Notes: generated by a model from the letters alone, not told the origin. A DNA stretch of 64,000 nucleotides from SZUA-22 sp963751695 (GCA_963751695.1 CAVVVP010000005.1:186001-250000), one strand, 5' to 3'; counted from the stretch's first letter, positions 16,407 through 26,402 are shown. Program-made: numbers and translations.

Positions 16407-18248
16407 TCATTTGATTTCCACGTCATCTATATAGAACTGCACTTTTTCAACGGGATCATCAGCACCTTTCAAAGGTGGCGCTGGATCTTGGTTAGGTGTA
16501 TGGCGGTTCGGCAAGTCTCTATATGAGCCAGTTCGAAAGGAGATTCGCTCAATTGATTTGACAGCTTCAGCAAGTTTTGCATTATCTAAAAGTTTGATAC
16601 CATCGATCCAAACACTATAGCTTCCATAGGGTTGGGCATCAATTTGCATTCTAAGATTACACCAAGTATTAGCATCGTATGATTGTAGAATGTTTTCGTC
16701 ATTCCCATTAACTGCTTTTATGTGCCCATCATCATCAAACTTTATTCGGACGGGTCTATTCCCAAATTGATCGGTGACATCAATTTCAAGAATTCCATTT
16801 TCAGTTTGTTTTGGAAATACTTTAACCTCAATTTCTCCTCTTTGAGTTTCTTGAAAAACACGTATTGCTCTCGCATAGTCATATGGCTCTTTATCCATAA
16901 GAAGAAGTGATTTATTTTCAGCAGATGGAAATTCAGCTATTTCAACTGGTGACCACTTTGGTGCATAGATATTCCAGTCTGTAACAGCTCCACCTATCTC
17001 CAAATTATTGAAATCATCATTCACACTTCCCTCAACTTTATATCTAATTGGAAGAGGAATACGGCTTACCCACATATCTTCTTTGTTCATACTATATGTA
17101 AGCCACATATCATTCCCGGGTGGATCTCCATTTCCTTCCACTATACCCCGAGTATAACACGGACCAAAATCTTTCCATCTTCCCATAAAACGACGTGGAG
17201 GTACTTCTCCTTGAACTAATAACATATTGTCAAATATAATTCCGTCATCACTAGATATTACAATTAATGGATATCGATGTTCATCTCTTTCAATTGGATT
17301 ATAACAAATCGCATAGCGGTCGTCCTCAGTTGCTTGTCCCCACATTTTTCCACCAGCCATTATTAATGTGGGCATTTTAACTGGTTCGCTAAAATGAATA
17401 CCATCATCTGACAAAGCACAGAGCGAGCGTTTCCACAAACCAGTTACTTTACCGTCTTTTCTATAGAAATAGCTAAATGCACTCCCAGCCTTAGTAATAG
17501 AATAAAATCCGTCTAATCCTCTATCCTCATCCCACCATTGCATGGTTTTTAATTTGTTAGATAACAATTCCTTGCAAGCATCTATAAATTCGACATCTTC
17601 TGATTTTGTGTAAAACGGGTAACTGGTGTTTGTTTCGTTCCAATCTGTATGGCTGCTGTAGCGAATAAAATAAATTGGTCCATAACTTCCGTCAGTATAT
17701 ACCTCCCGAACAACTCTTCCTATACCTCCCTTTCCGAAAGGGTCTTCAGCATGTCCATAAAACGCAAGTACCAGCAATTTTCCGCTTTGCGTAACATAAA
17801 AACCCATTCTTTGGTGCATCATATAACCAATAGCGCTATCTGGGAGTTCAGTACCTGGTGGCGGTTGGTAGGGAGGGAATACTACCTCAGGTTTTGTCCA
17901 TTTACGGCCATCTAAAGATGTTGTAACTAGCGTTTGACCTTCTGGGATGTGTTCATCGACAGGGTTACTTAAGTATTGTTGATAAAACTTACCATTCCAG
18001 TAGCATAGGTTCGATGCATGATTATAGGTCCAACCGCTTCCTTCTGCCCGTTCTGGATGGGTGCGATTTACCCTTAAAGTTTGTCGGCTTTCAGTTCCTA
18101 TTGCGTATCGTAATCTTCCCTCGTGAACATTTGGATCAATAGTTACACCGCCGATGTAGCGAACTGGCTCGTTGACCGATCCGGTTTGCCCAATAGTGAT
18201 AGAAGGTATTGTGATAATGAGAAAAATAAAATTGATTAATGTTTTCAT
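16407..18248 (-). CDS. Exported five-bladed-propeller-like protein with C-terminal LamG-like domain; carbohydrate-active candidate
   Basis: The 613-residue protein has a signal peptide ending at ITIGQ (residue 21). The first ~430 residues contain sialidase/BNR-like repeats (SLDGRKWTKPE, SDDGIHFSEPVKMP, SSDDGIIFDNM), as in five- or six-bladed glycosidase propellers. The last ~190 residues form a beta-sandwich like LamG or 3-keto-disaccharide hydrolase-type domains (DDFNNLEIGGAVTDWNIYAP to VQFYIDDVEIK). I cannot assign a GH or PL family. It shares strand and spacing (58 and 80 bases to neighbours) with the Gfo/Idh, symporter and antiporter genes, which suggests that it acts on the exported carbohydrate feeding that pathway. 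Confidence 0.6.
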   Translation of the reverse strand: MKTLINFIFLIITIPSITIGQTGSVNEPVRYIGGVTIDPNVHEGRLRYAIGTESRQTLRVNRTHPERAEGSGWTYNHASNLCYWNGKFYQQYLSNPVDEHIPEGQTLVTTSLDGRKWTKPEVVFPPYQPPPGTELPDSAIGYMMHQRMGFYVTQSGKLLVLAFYGHAEDPFGKGGIGRVVREVYTDGSYGPIYFIRYSSHTDWNETNTSYPFYTKSEDVEFIDACKELLSNKLKTMQWWDEDRGLDGFYSITKAGSAFSYFYRKDGKVTGLWKRSLCALSDDGIHFSEPVKMPTLIMAGGKMWGQATEDDRYAICYNPIERDEHRYPLIVISSDDGIIFDNMLLVQGEVPPRRFMGRWKDFGPCYTRGIVEGNGDPPGNDMWLTYSMNKEDMWVSRIPLPIRYKVEGSVNDDFNNLEIGGAVTDWNIYAPKWSPVEIAEFPSAENKSLLLMDKEPYDYARAIRVFQETQRGEIEVKVFPKQTENGILEIDVTDQFGNRPVRIKFDDDGHIKAVNGNDENILQSYDANTWCNLRMQIDAQPYGSYSVWIDGIKLLDNAKLAEAVKSIERISFRTGSYRDLPNRHTPNQDPAPPLKGADDPVEKVQFYIDDVEIK

Positions 18249-18328
18249 ATTATAATATTTTTTTAATTAAACATATTGTTAATCATGATGTTATAGGGTC
18301 TTGCTTTATTCCGATGAGGCAGCACATA

Positions 18329-19813
18329 TTATTCTATGTCATATTGAAGGTATGGATATTCAGCAATAATAGATAATACGTTATCGGTGATCAATTCTGT
18401 GTCTCTTGAACTTAATAAATGACCATTTACAAGAAACGAAAACACAATATCTTCTCCTGCAGCAGTCTGGAGATAACCTGATAAACCTCTTACATTAGAA
18501 ATTGTGCCAGTTTTTGCTAAAACATTTCCTTCCGCTTTTGATCCCCGCATTCTTCTTTTCAAAGTTCCATCAATACCGGCAATTGGCAAAGCATCTTTCC
18601 ATACTTCCCAATACTCACTTTCCCTCATGCCTTTTAATATCTTAACGATTTGACTTGGACTAATAAAGTTATATCTGGATAGTCCTGATCCATCCATATA
18701 TGCATAGGTGCTTGGTTCTACTTCAAAATCCGATAGAACTTCTTCAACTACTTTTCTCCCCTCATAGAATGATCCAATTCCACTTTCTTCAAAGCCCATT
18801 GTTTTTACCATCGTTTCAGCATACATATTTTGGCTTTTCTTCATCAGAATTGTTATTATCTCATCAAGTTTTGGGGATTCATGTTCAACAAGTAATTTGA
18901 TATTACGTTCATCAATATTCCAACTGTCAATATCATCGCAGTCAAGAGGAATTCCAGAAACTACAATTCCGTTTTCCACTAAGGTTTCCTTTAAAACTGT
19001 TGTGTAAAATAATGTGGGATTAAAAATAGACGGAGATCTTTCCAATGTATCTGTCCCTATATGCAAATTACCAGAAATCACAATCTCATTTGTTCCGTAT
19101 GCTCTATTTACAGATAGTCTTGTTCTGCCAGTATCAACTACATCTATATTATTAATTATTTGAAAGTAACTGCTCTTTACATTAGGAAGTATTTGTACCG
19201 AGTCACGAAGGTTTGAAGGTGCAATAATCTTTAAATCAATGTAGTTTTCGTTGAACTGAAGGGCACCACATTCAGCAGAGTACCAACTGTCCAATCCATG
19301 AACCGACCAACCATATCCATACCTTCTATCATCAAATGCGTTATCATCACCAATGATGTCTCCATCAATTTCTCTGATACCCATTTGAAGAAGCGTATCT
19401 GCTAAGCTGAAAAAAGGCACTCTCGAATCTTCAAAGAACCTTGTGTAAAATGTTGGATCGCCGTTCCCAACCACAACTAAATCCCCGATCAAAACTGAGT
19501 CAACAATCTCTCCTGAATAATAAAACTGTGTTCGGAATTTATATTCTGGTCCAAGACTGATCAAAGCAGCTGCAGTAGTAGGAATCTTTTCGTTTGAAGC
19601 GGGCATGAACATTTTTTCCGAATTTCGCTTGTACCAAACCTCACCAGTTGTTAATGACTCAATTTGCACACCCCAATGAGCATGAGCAAATGATGAGTCA
19701 TCAAACTTTTGTGCGATTAACTCACGCGTTTCTTCATGAGTATAATATTGATGAACACTGCTGCATCCCCAAAAAGTGAATACAATTAAAGCTAATATTA
19801 GAGATAATTTCAT
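18329..19813 (-). CDS. dacB: D-alanyl-D-alanine carboxypeptidase/endopeptidase, PBP4 type (lipoprotein)
   Basis: An S13-family penicillin-binding protein that trims peptidoglycan crosslinks in the periplasm. All three active-site motifs are present: SxxK as SNEK (Ser73, Lys76), SxN as SQN in KKSQNMYAE, and KTG in LAKTGTISNVRG. The length of 494 residues, with a long insertion between the first two motifs, is typical of PBP4. The N-terminus ends in a possible lipobox (FTFWGC, Cys17), so it may be membrane-anchored rather than soluble. It sits inside the carbohydrate cluster with spacings of 58 and 80 bases but has no obvious role there. Confidence 0.9.
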   Translation of the reverse strand: MKLSLILALIVFTFWGCSSVHQYYTHEETRELIAQKFDDSSFAHAHWGVQIESLTTGEVWYKRNSEKMFMPASNEKIPTTAAALISLGPEYKFRTQFYYSGEIVDSVLIGDLVVVGNGDPTFYTRFFEDSRVPFFSLADTLLQMGIREIDGDIIGDDNAFDDRRYGYGWSVHGLDSWYSAECGALQFNENYIDLKIIAPSNLRDSVQILPNVKSSYFQIINNIDVVDTGRTRLSVNRAYGTNEIVISGNLHIGTDTLERSPSIFNPTLFYTTVLKETLVENGIVVSGIPLDCDDIDSWNIDERNIKLLVEHESPKLDEIITILMKKSQNMYAETMVKTMGFEESGIGSFYEGRKVVEEVLSDFEVEPSTYAYMDGSGLSRYNFISPSQIVKILKGMRESEYWEVWKDALPIAGIDGTLKRRMRGSKAEGNVLAKTGTISNVRGLSGYLQTAAGEDIVFSFLVNGHLLSSRDTELITDNVLSIIAEYPYLQYDIE

Positions 19814-19870
19814 ATTGAACCTTCCTACAATAAATTCGATTCAGAACCAATTCTTACTTTTAATTCTTTT

Positions 19871-20986
19871 CTAAATCTCAACTCTACTCTTTGTTTCGAG
19901 AGATTTTTTTATCGCATCAACAATCAGCATATCTTTTAATCCCTCACCACTCGGAACGCGTGGTTCTGTATCATTCTCAATTGAGAGGGCAAAATCATCC
20001 ATTTGGGCCGCTTGTTGATTAATCGATGGGAAATCAATGGGACCGTCTTTCGATTCGCCTTTTACCCCACGGTAACCAGAGAATGGTTTTAATTTGTACC
20101 ATCCTTTTGTTGCAGTTACACTTAAATCATTTATTTCACAGGCAAGCGAAGTCATTAAGTTCGCAGTGATATCGTTCGGAAATTCAAGTTGCCAAGTCAA
20201 TGCTTGATCAACATCTTTGTAATTCTCTCTGTCGAAAGTTATATCTTGTACTGAGATTACAGCAGTCGGTTCCATTCCAGAAGAGTATCTTGCAGCTTGA
20301 ATACTATAGACTCCCATATCCATTAGTGCCCCACCCCCATACTCTTTCTTTTGCTTCCAATGCCCATACAATCTTTCCGGCATCGTAAAACCAGCGGCAG
20401 CATGAATATATTTGATCGGTCCATAAGGTTGATCTTTAGCCATTTCCATAATGCTTTTTGTTGCCAAATCATAGTGTAAGCGATACCCAATTGAGAGTTT
20501 CCGGTTTGCCCTTTTACAAGCCTCGATCATATCGCGACACTCTTCCCCATTAAGTGCCATTGGTTTTTCACATAGTACATGTTTGCCAGCTTCTGCAGCT
20601 TTTATTATGAACTCGCGATGCATCGAATTTGGCAATACCACATAGATATAATCTATATCCCCATTATTTCTTATGGAGTCAAAATTATCATAATTGTATA
20701 TGTTCTCAGGTTTTAGATTATGTTTTTCTGCCCATACTTTTTCTTTCTCCGGTGTTCCAGTAACAATTCCAGCTAAGTAACAATTCTCAGTTTCTTGAAG
20801 TGCTGGTGCTAAAATATCTGTGCTATAATAACCCAGTCCAACCAAAGCAACACCATACTTCCGATTAGTTTTTACTTTTTGCTGAATATATAAAGGTTTT
20901 GCTTGGAAAGGAAGACTTGGAGCCAATGTTAAACTACCAACAACCAGAGAAAGCGATTTAACAAAAGATCTTCTATTAATTGCCAT
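19871..20986 (-). CDS. Tat-exported Gfo/Idh/MocA-family oxidoreductase (1)
   Basis: An NAD(P)-dependent sugar or polyol oxidoreductase of about 371 residues. The N-terminus MAINRRSFVKSL is a twin-arginine signal, so the enzyme is folded with its cofactor before export, as in glucose-fructose oxidoreductase. The Rossmann motif is GVALVGLGYYSTDIL, and the conserved catalytic-lysine block is CEKPMALNGEE. The open frame extends to a GTG at 20998, but GAGG at 20993-20996 sits 6 bases before the ATG at 20986, which gives a proper Tat signal. It lies 58 bases before the PBP4 gene and 68 bases after the sodium symporter. Confidence 0.85.
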   Translation of the reverse strand: MAINRRSFVKSLSLVVGSLTLAPSLPFQAKPLYIQQKVKTNRKYGVALVGLGYYSTDILAPALQETENCYLAGIVTGTPEKEKVWAEKHNLKPENIYNYDNFDSIRNNGDIDYIYVVLPNSMHREFIIKAAEAGKHVLCEKPMALNGEECRDMIEACKRANRKLSIGYRLHYDLATKSIMEMAKDQPYGPIKYIHAAAGFTMPERLYGHWKQKKEYGGGALMDMGVYSIQAARYSSGMEPTAVISVQDITFDRENYKDVDQALTWQLEFPNDITANLMTSLACEINDLSVTATKGWYKLKPFSGYRGVKGESKDGPIDFPSINQQAAQMDDFALSIENDTEPRVPSGEGLKDMLIVDAIKKSLETKSRVEI

Positions 20987-20992
20987 TTTATA

Positions 20993-20996
20993 CCTC
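20993..20996 (-). promoter_or_regulatory. Shine-Dalgarno deciding the start of Gfo/Idh (1)
   Basis: GAGG on the minus strand, 6 bases before the ATG at 20986. It overlaps the alternative GTG start, which makes that GTG unlikely. Confidence 0.5.
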
Positions 20997-21054
20997 ACCC
21001 TTTTTTAATTATTCTAAATTCTATTTATATCATAATAATTTTAATAATTTATTA

Positions 21055-22755
21055 TTAACCAATATTTGCAGTAATCAATCCTAGTGCAAATATTATTACG
21101 ACAAATAACATTGCCAATCCAAATCCCTTAAGATCAATACTGTATCTCCTAAATGTAAATTTTTTGTAAAGTGACAATAAATCAACAACAAGAAGACTAT
21201 GACCTTGTTCTTCAAGTGGTTCCTCAGTTTTCCTACTTGCGGCTTCTGACTCTCCTTCTAACATAATTTCAAAACCAGCATCTTTGAATTTTTGTTCTTC
21301 TCCAACGGGAGTATGTAATAGTGTGTAGAATTTATCCAACATTTCTGACTTTTCTGGCTTCGTAATTGCAGCAACAAGAATAAATGTTAATATTCCAGCA
21401 GGAAGATAAAATGCAATCTGATACTCAAGCGCCCAACCTAATCCAAATGAGAAATATGGACCAGTAATAAATGTTACAACTATTGTAACAATAACGCTAG
21501 TCCACACTGCATAGCGATTAGAACGCCTCCACATAATAGCCCCCCAAAAGGCAATTCCAAAATATGCTGTGATCTGCCACAAATACTTTACTCCTTGCAC
21601 AACTGATGGAACAGTAAGTGCTATAATTACACCACCAAGCACTATCACTACTGATGAAATTCGCGCAACTCTTAATTCCTTGCTTACAGATAATTTTGAT
21701 TTTACAATTTTAGAATATATATTTCTAGTGAAAAGTGCTGATCCGCCAACCATATAATTGTGACAAGCAGCTAATACAGCTGCTGCCATTGCGGCTACCA
21801 TCAAACCAACTAGACCAGAAGGCAAAAGATTAGCGACTGCCATTCCAAAAGCAAGCTCTCTATTTTCGTTTTCCAAACCTGGGAATAGTGCAGCTGCAAA
21901 TACACCAACAAACGCCCATCCAAGTGTTGCAAATCGCTTTGTAAAGTTTCCGTAAGTCCATCCGGTTCTGCAACTAATTTCAGTTTTTCCAGCTCCACCA
22001 ATTGCCATATGATGAGGTTGAACTACTATACCAACCAACCCATTGATAATTACCATAATAATAAAAAATAATGTTACTTCTTCTGGCGCAACAAAACTAA
22101 ACATATATTCAGGCAGTGAGGTTTTTAACTCTGCCATACCTCCTACCGCACTCAACGCAAATGGGATAAGTAAAAATGATAATACTAATATGAATATTCC
22201 TTGTATAAGGTTCACGATCAGTGCTGAGACTAATCCGCCAAGAACAGAATATCCAAGAAAAAAGATGGTGAGAACAACTACAATTGCCTCTGTCGCTATT
22301 TCACCTTTCGTAACAGCTTCAATTGCAGTTCCTGTACCTTTTAGAATCAGACCTAGGTTTATCATAAAGAACAAGATGCCCATTATTGTGTATGCAACTG
22401 ATAGTTTCGTTCCGTATCTTTCCTCGAAAAAATCACCAGTCGTAACATACCTCAATCGCCGAAATATTGGTGCAAGAATCCAATAAAATGGTGTTGCAAA
22501 TAACCAAACCCACTGATACCATATTCCAGCAAGGCCGATTTGATAAGTAGCTCCTGATACCGCAATTGCTTGATCTGTATGAGTGCCGGCACCAAATGCG
22601 TTGGCAATCATCATGAGTTTGCTTCCTTTACGTCCTCCCATAAAATAATCGCCCGAGGTTTGTACCTTCTTTTTAGTCCACCATCCCATGTATATTATAA
22701 CGGCGAAATAAACAAGTATTACACTAAGGTCGAGATAGGTTATACCAAAGATCAT
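21055..22755 (-). CDS. Sodium:solute symporter (SSS/SLC5 family)
   Basis: A membrane protein of 566 residues with about 13 to 14 hydrophobic helices. The start LDLSVILVYFAVIIYMGWWT, the loop KKKVQTSGDYFMGGRKGS and the GAGTHTDQAIAVSGATYQIG block are typical of sodium/solute symporters that import sugars, polyols or small acids. A hydrophilic C-terminal stretch (about 480-530) precedes a last helix. Its place between genes for exported oxidoreductases makes it the probable importer of the oxidised product or of the substrate. The substrate cannot be read from the sequence. Confidence 0.88.
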   Translation of the reverse strand: MIFGITYLDLSVILVYFAVIIYMGWWTKKKVQTSGDYFMGGRKGSKLMMIANAFGAGTHTDQAIAVSGATYQIGLAGIWYQWVWLFATPFYWILAPIFRRLRYVTTGDFFEERYGTKLSVAYTIMGILFFMINLGLILKGTGTAIEAVTKGEIATEAIVVVLTIFFLGYSVLGGLVSALIVNLIQGIFILVLSFLLIPFALSAVGGMAELKTSLPEYMFSFVAPEEVTLFFIIMVIINGLVGIVVQPHHMAIGGAGKTEISCRTGWTYGNFTKRFATLGWAFVGVFAAALFPGLENENRELAFGMAVANLLPSGLVGLMVAAMAAAVLAACHNYMVGGSALFTRNIYSKIVKSKLSVSKELRVARISSVVIVLGGVIIALTVPSVVQGVKYLWQITAYFGIAFWGAIMWRRSNRYAVWTSVIVTIVVTFITGPYFSFGLGWALEYQIAFYLPAGILTFILVAAITKPEKSEMLDKFYTLLHTPVGEEQKFKDAGFEIMLEGESEAASRKTEEPLEEQGHSLLVVDLLSLYKKFTFRRYSIDLKGFGLAMLFVVIIFALGLITANIG

Positions 22756-22852
22756 AATTTACTCATTGATTTTTTATCAATTACAGAATAGAATTCTTAA
22801 TGATATTGTTATGATAATTATTAGAGAAAACAAAATAGTCATTTATTAAAAT

Positions 22853-23722
22853 TCACTTGGCTTGTTCAAGTGCTTGAGTCGTTGTATAATACTTTGTTAT
22901 CATGTTGGGTACTTCCCAATCTGGAAGCTTTCCATCAACAAGATAATCCAAAAATCTGTCCATCACTTGACCGAAATGCGCTTCATGCCCAATTCTATAT
23001 TTTTGCGGGATAAGAACATGCCAGTATTCATTCTCTTTCTCTACATCTAATCCTGGATATTTGTCCCCAAGTTTAGAAATTGAATTGACAATTTTTTCAT
23101 CCAATTCATTTGGGTCATTTGGATTAATACTTTCAATATATAACTCAGGTTTATAATTCTGTTCTTTCCCTTGTTTGATAATGATATTAGTTTTTGTTCC
23201 TCTAACAATTGAGTAATGCGTATCTCTACCCCCCTCAGGTGCTTTGTATTTCCATTCAACAATCACTTTTGCGTTGATACCCTTGAGTTTATAATTAATC
23301 TCACCGTTACTATATGCGTTGAGAATATTATTAATTACTAAAGTATTTAGAAATTGAGGATAATTTTCTAAATGTGTTACTGCTGAAAATTGTTCTAATG
23401 TTAACTTTGTGGGCCACCTATTTGCGTCAATTATTTCAATATCTTTTTCGTAATTAAGGATTTGTTCAGGGTACAATTCCCATTGAACTAGATCAACCAA
23501 GTGAGTTGTAACATCAACCAGGCCATCGCCTTGTTGTGAAGAATCGAAAAACCAAGCTGATCTTTTAAGTGGTTTACCTGAAACATATTTAAAGAAGTGA
23601 TGAACACTGTGTTTGACGATTGCTGGTTTTTCAGTCGTACCCTCTATAATATTGCCAAATACCTCAGGAGTTGAGATTAATTCTTTTTGTAAAATTGTAG
23701 TGATCTCGCTTCTCTCTGTCAT
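22853..23722 (-). CDS. Gfo/Idh/MocA oxidoreductase (2), C-terminal part (frameshifted gene)
   Basis: This 289-codon ORF is the C-terminal substrate-binding domain of the gene begun at 23760-24239. It begins with MTERSEITTILQKELI, an internal helix of this subfamily, and keeps a long domain with GRDTHYSIVRGTKTNIII and RIGHEAHFGQVMDRFLDYL. Reading upstream in its frame gives EAFKSADQNNLLLYDIMTER, which should follow DFKILL in the other frame. The break lies near 23765-23775 in a GAGA stretch and amounts to two missing bases or one extra. Merged, the protein has about 460 residues and would belong to the long putative-oxidoreductase branch. Confidence 0.75.
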   Translation of the reverse strand: MTERSEITTILQKELISTPEVFGNIIEGTTEKPAIVKHSVHHFFKYVSGKPLKRSAWFFDSSQQGDGLVDVTTHLVDLVQWELYPEQILNYEKDIEIIDANRWPTKLTLEQFSAVTHLENYPQFLNTLVINNILNAYSNGEINYKLKGINAKVIVEWKYKAPEGGRDTHYSIVRGTKTNIIIKQGKEQNYKPELYIESINPNDPNELDEKIVNSISKLGDKYPGLDVEKENEYWHVLIPQKYRIGHEAHFGQVMDRFLDYLVDGKLPDWEVPNMITKYYTTTQALEQAK

Positions 23723-23759
23723 AATATCATAAAGCAGTAAATTGTTTTGATCTGCTGAT

Positions 23760-24239
23760 TTAAAAGCTTCTCAGTAGTATCTTGAAATCAGAGTTATTGA
23801 TACACATAGGTTTATCAGCAAGTACATTTATTCCAGCATCAATAGTTGCTTTAATATACTCCATCTTCTTCATGTTATTACCAGAAGTGATCATTACATT
23901 TCCGGATTTATCAGCGATCATTCTTTCGAAAAAATCATCCCCAATATAAACTTGAGATTCCCAATTAGTTGGATTATTTTCTCTATTATTAAAACCCTCA
24001 ATTCTTTTCATATGATCTGATACATCATCACCTTTAGGTGCATAGATAAAAACTTTTGGTGATACTTGATCGTACAAATTCTTTTGTACTAAAGCCGCGT
24101 GAAAATGACCTGGATCAAGAGTCATTAGTTTTACTTCATCTGCTTTACCTGAAAAACTCATTTTTATTTCTTCCTTGTTTGTACACGCTATAATTCCCAA
24201 CATTAGAATTGTTATTATTATCCCAATTATAATTTTCAT
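23760..24239 (-). CDS. Gfo/Idh/MocA oxidoreductase (2), N-terminal part, lipoprotein (frameshifted gene)
   Basis: The 159-residue fragment starts with a lipoprotein signal (lipobox GIIAC), unlike its Tat-dependent relatives here. It contains the nucleotide-binding half: LMTLDPGHFHAALVQKNLYD in place of the usual glycine loop, an expected block GNVMITSGNNMKKMEYI, and the conserved VLADKPMCIN with the catalytic Lys. It then stops at LLRSF because of the frameshift. GHFHAALVQ is typical of a subfamily whose first Rossmann glycines are replaced. It starts 13 bases after the DUF6807 gene, clearly in the same operon. Confidence 0.75.
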   Translation of the reverse strand: MKIIIGIIITILMLGIIACTNKEEIKMSFSGKADEVKLMTLDPGHFHAALVQKNLYDQVSPKVFIYAPKGDDVSDHMKRIEGFNNRENNPTNWESQVYIGDDFFERMIADKSGNVMITSGNNMKKMEYIKATIDAGINVLADKPMCINNSDFKILLRSF

Positions 24240-24252
24240 GAATAGTAGTTCC

Positions 24253-25179
24253 TCAAAATTCTAAATTATTTTTATTTGTCGTATTAACCCACTGTTCATA
24301 CAACTGACCAATATCAGCTTCTTCTGTAGTACCAGAATGAACCACAGCTCTATATTCTAGCTTAATAGATTCGCCAAGTAAAAATGTTATTTCATTAGAT
24401 ATCCAATTTAGATTAGTTGGTGAGAAGAATCCATAATCTCTCGTAAACCATTTACTGGGATACCATGGATTATTAGGAGAATCATATATCGCTAATCCCT
24501 CTACTATTCCATTCCGTGATCCATAATAATCGCACCAAACAGATTCGAATCCCGCGGTTGACTTTTCACCAGAATTTCCTTCAGCATTGATAAGGGTTCC
24601 CCCTTCTTTCACTGAAAGTGCAGGGTCCATTCTTGCTGAAAAGAGAGAATGATTTGTTTTTTTAATTGTGATATCTGTTAGTGCTGTTAATGTAATTTCA
24701 AAATCTACTATCCTAATTTCATCTGTTGGTGCGGAGATTCTAATATCTCTTAGCTCCGAAATTATTGGTGCTTCATGAGGCTGTTTCCAGATACATTCGT
24801 TTTTGATATGTATCAAAGTGGTGTCAGTTTTAACAATTTCAATATTCTTCGAAATTATCTGTCCCCTCTCATTCCCTTCTTGCCAATAGTTGCCCCCATT
24901 AACTTTATCGCATCCAAACCAAAGTGAACGATGATGCGGATAAGGGAGACTCGATTCAGTTGTAACTGAAATTCCAGAGCTAGGTCCATTTACTGGATAG
25001 AAATATGGATACTTCTGACCATCACCAAATCTATAACAAGTAAATGTTATACTGTTTACTCTAATAATTATCATCTCATCTTGAATCTCAGCAGTTAGTA
25101 AATTCATATTTGCTTGTGCACTTAGATTAAGAAAGGACGATAAAATAAATAGGAAAATAACAATAGATCTTGGTATCAT
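24253..25179 (-). CDS. Exported DUF6807 (PmoA-like) family protein (1)
   Basis: This 308-residue protein has a signal peptide ending at NLSAQ (about residue 22). The family blocks are PYPHHRSLWFGCDKVNGGNYW, with its conserved His pair and GGNYW, and later the aromatic WYPSKWFTRDYGFFSP. The fold is expected to be a beta-sandwich. Database entries name the family PmoA after a fungal gene, but no methane oxygenase activity is implied. Its start overlaps the previous gene's stop by four bases (ATGA), so the two DUF6807 genes are translationally coupled. Such genes repeatedly accompany Gfo/Idh/MocA oxidoreductases, as here, which points to handling an oxidised sugar or its glycoside. The reaction is unknown. 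Confidence 0.75.
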   Translation of the reverse strand: MIPRSIVIFLFILSSFLNLSAQANMNLLTAEIQDEMIIIRVNSITFTCYRFGDGQKYPYFYPVNGPSSGISVTTESSLPYPHHRSLWFGCDKVNGGNYWQEGNERGQIISKNIEIVKTDTTLIHIKNECIWKQPHEAPIISELRDIRISAPTDEIRIVDFEITLTALTDITIKKTNHSLFSARMDPALSVKEGGTLINAEGNSGEKSTAGFESVWCDYYGSRNGIVEGLAIYDSPNNPWYPSKWFTRDYGFFSPTNLNWISNEITFLLGESIKLEYRAVVHSGTTEEADIGQLYEQWVNTTNKNNLEF

Positions 25180-26402
25180 CTATCTTCCGCGTTCTTTGAT
25201 ATTACTGCCGGTGGATGCTCATAAACTTCGTAATGTTCCTTCACTTTTCCTTCTACTGCTGTTCCCTGATGAATCAATATTCTGAAATTCAGATTTATTG
25301 AATCTCCAGGATTCAATGTATATCTTTCAATACCGGGCCATGCTACACCTAGGAATCCATAATGTCTTAAACACCATCCAGCAGGAAAATCTTCATTCAT
25401 ATTTTTCTGGAAAATACTTGCACCGGCAAAGTAGTCGGTATTACCAAAGATTGCAGACTGATCTGCCCAAGGCAGTTTCTTTAGATCGCTATCTTCCTCT
25501 TCACCATATTCCGAAGATATTATTGTTTCTTTTCTTGGGGCAAACCTAAAATTCATACCTCCGTAACCTTTCTTATCTTGACCCTCAATTTCTACTTTTG
25601 CCTTGGCCTTGAGCTTAAGACTGATGTCTATAACTCTAGCATTTTCCATCGTTTTGTAAATTCTTAGATTAACCCATTCATCCATAACAGATTTACCATT
25701 TTCTATTTTCCATACATTTTTAGCTCCTAAAATACTACTTATTGGGCCAACATCCTTAACCAACCATTTTTCAAAAACTTGATGAATACCGCTATACTCT
25801 GCATTGGGACCATAAATATGCCATAAATCATATCTAGTTGAATCGATAAATACTTTTGGCCACACCCAAGATATACCACGATGGTGATAATGATCATCCG
25901 GAAAATCATCTGTGAGGATATTACCTTGCAAATCATAAACAGGATGAATATAAGTCGAACGACGGTATCTTTCGTGAACACCTTTTGGTAACTGCATTCC
26001 AAAATTATATGCTAATATCGGATTTTCATTCTCATTTACTGTCAGGTTGCCTGATCCGTTCTCTTTTAAAGAAAATATTGAATTTCTATCAATAGCACTT
26101 AATTTATATTCACCATTCTCTATATTTTTAGGAAGAAGTGTAGAAAATGTAAAATCTCCATTATTAGTTTCAAAATTAGATCTTTGCAGTAAAAACTGGA
26201 TACTTGGATTTTTTATTGATATAGCTAAGAGTAAATTCTCTTCAGACTGAATTATATTAGCATCAACCTCAAAAGGGATTTGGACACTATTACTATCAGA
26301 TATGTTCGTAAGTTCTATAATTTTTATATTCTTATTTGAGCATTGAATTAGCATGGTTAATCCCAAAACAATGAGTATGATTTTTACTACGGTTCTATTC
26401 AT
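25176..26402 (-). CDS. Lipoprotein with DUF6807 (PmoA-like) domain (2)
   Basis: The best start is the ATG at 26402, which forms an ATGA overlap with the stop of the upstream gene and begins MNRTVVKIILIVLGL with lipobox LIQC. The longer ORF start at 26417 would spoil this signal. About 120 N-terminal residues form a separate beta-rich region, then comes the DUF6807 domain: IHPVYDLQGNILTDDFPDDH, then HHRGISWVWPK and a C-terminal WCLRHYGFLGVAWPG. It is a longer paralogue of the next gene, and the two are coupled. Surface or periplasmic location is inferred from the lipobox. Confidence 0.75.
   Translation of the reverse strand: MNRTVVKIILIVLGLTMLIQCSNKNIKIIELTNISDSNSVQIPFEVDANIIQSEENLLLAISIKNPSIQFLLQRSNFETNNGDFTFSTLLPKNIENGEYKLSAIDRNSIFSLKENGSGNLTVNENENPILAYNFGMQLPKGVHERYRRSTYIHPVYDLQGNILTDDFPDDHYHHRGISWVWPKVFIDSTRYDLWHIYGPNAEYSGIHQVFEKWLVKDVGPISSILGAKNVWKIENGKSVMDEWVNLRIYKTMENARVIDISLKLKAKAKVEIEGQDKKGYGGMNFRFAPRKETIISSEYGEEEDSDLKKLPWADQSAIFGNTDYFAGASIFQKNMNEDFPAGWCLRHYGFLGVAWPGIERYTLNPGDSINLNFRILIHQGTAVEGKVKEHYEVYEHPPAVISKNAEDR

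Noticed and set aside
24253..26402. Particulate methane monooxygenase subunits (from the family name PmoA)
   Set aside because: The exported beta-rich DUF6807 proteins are unrelated to membrane methane monooxygenase; no pmoB or pmoC genes are present.
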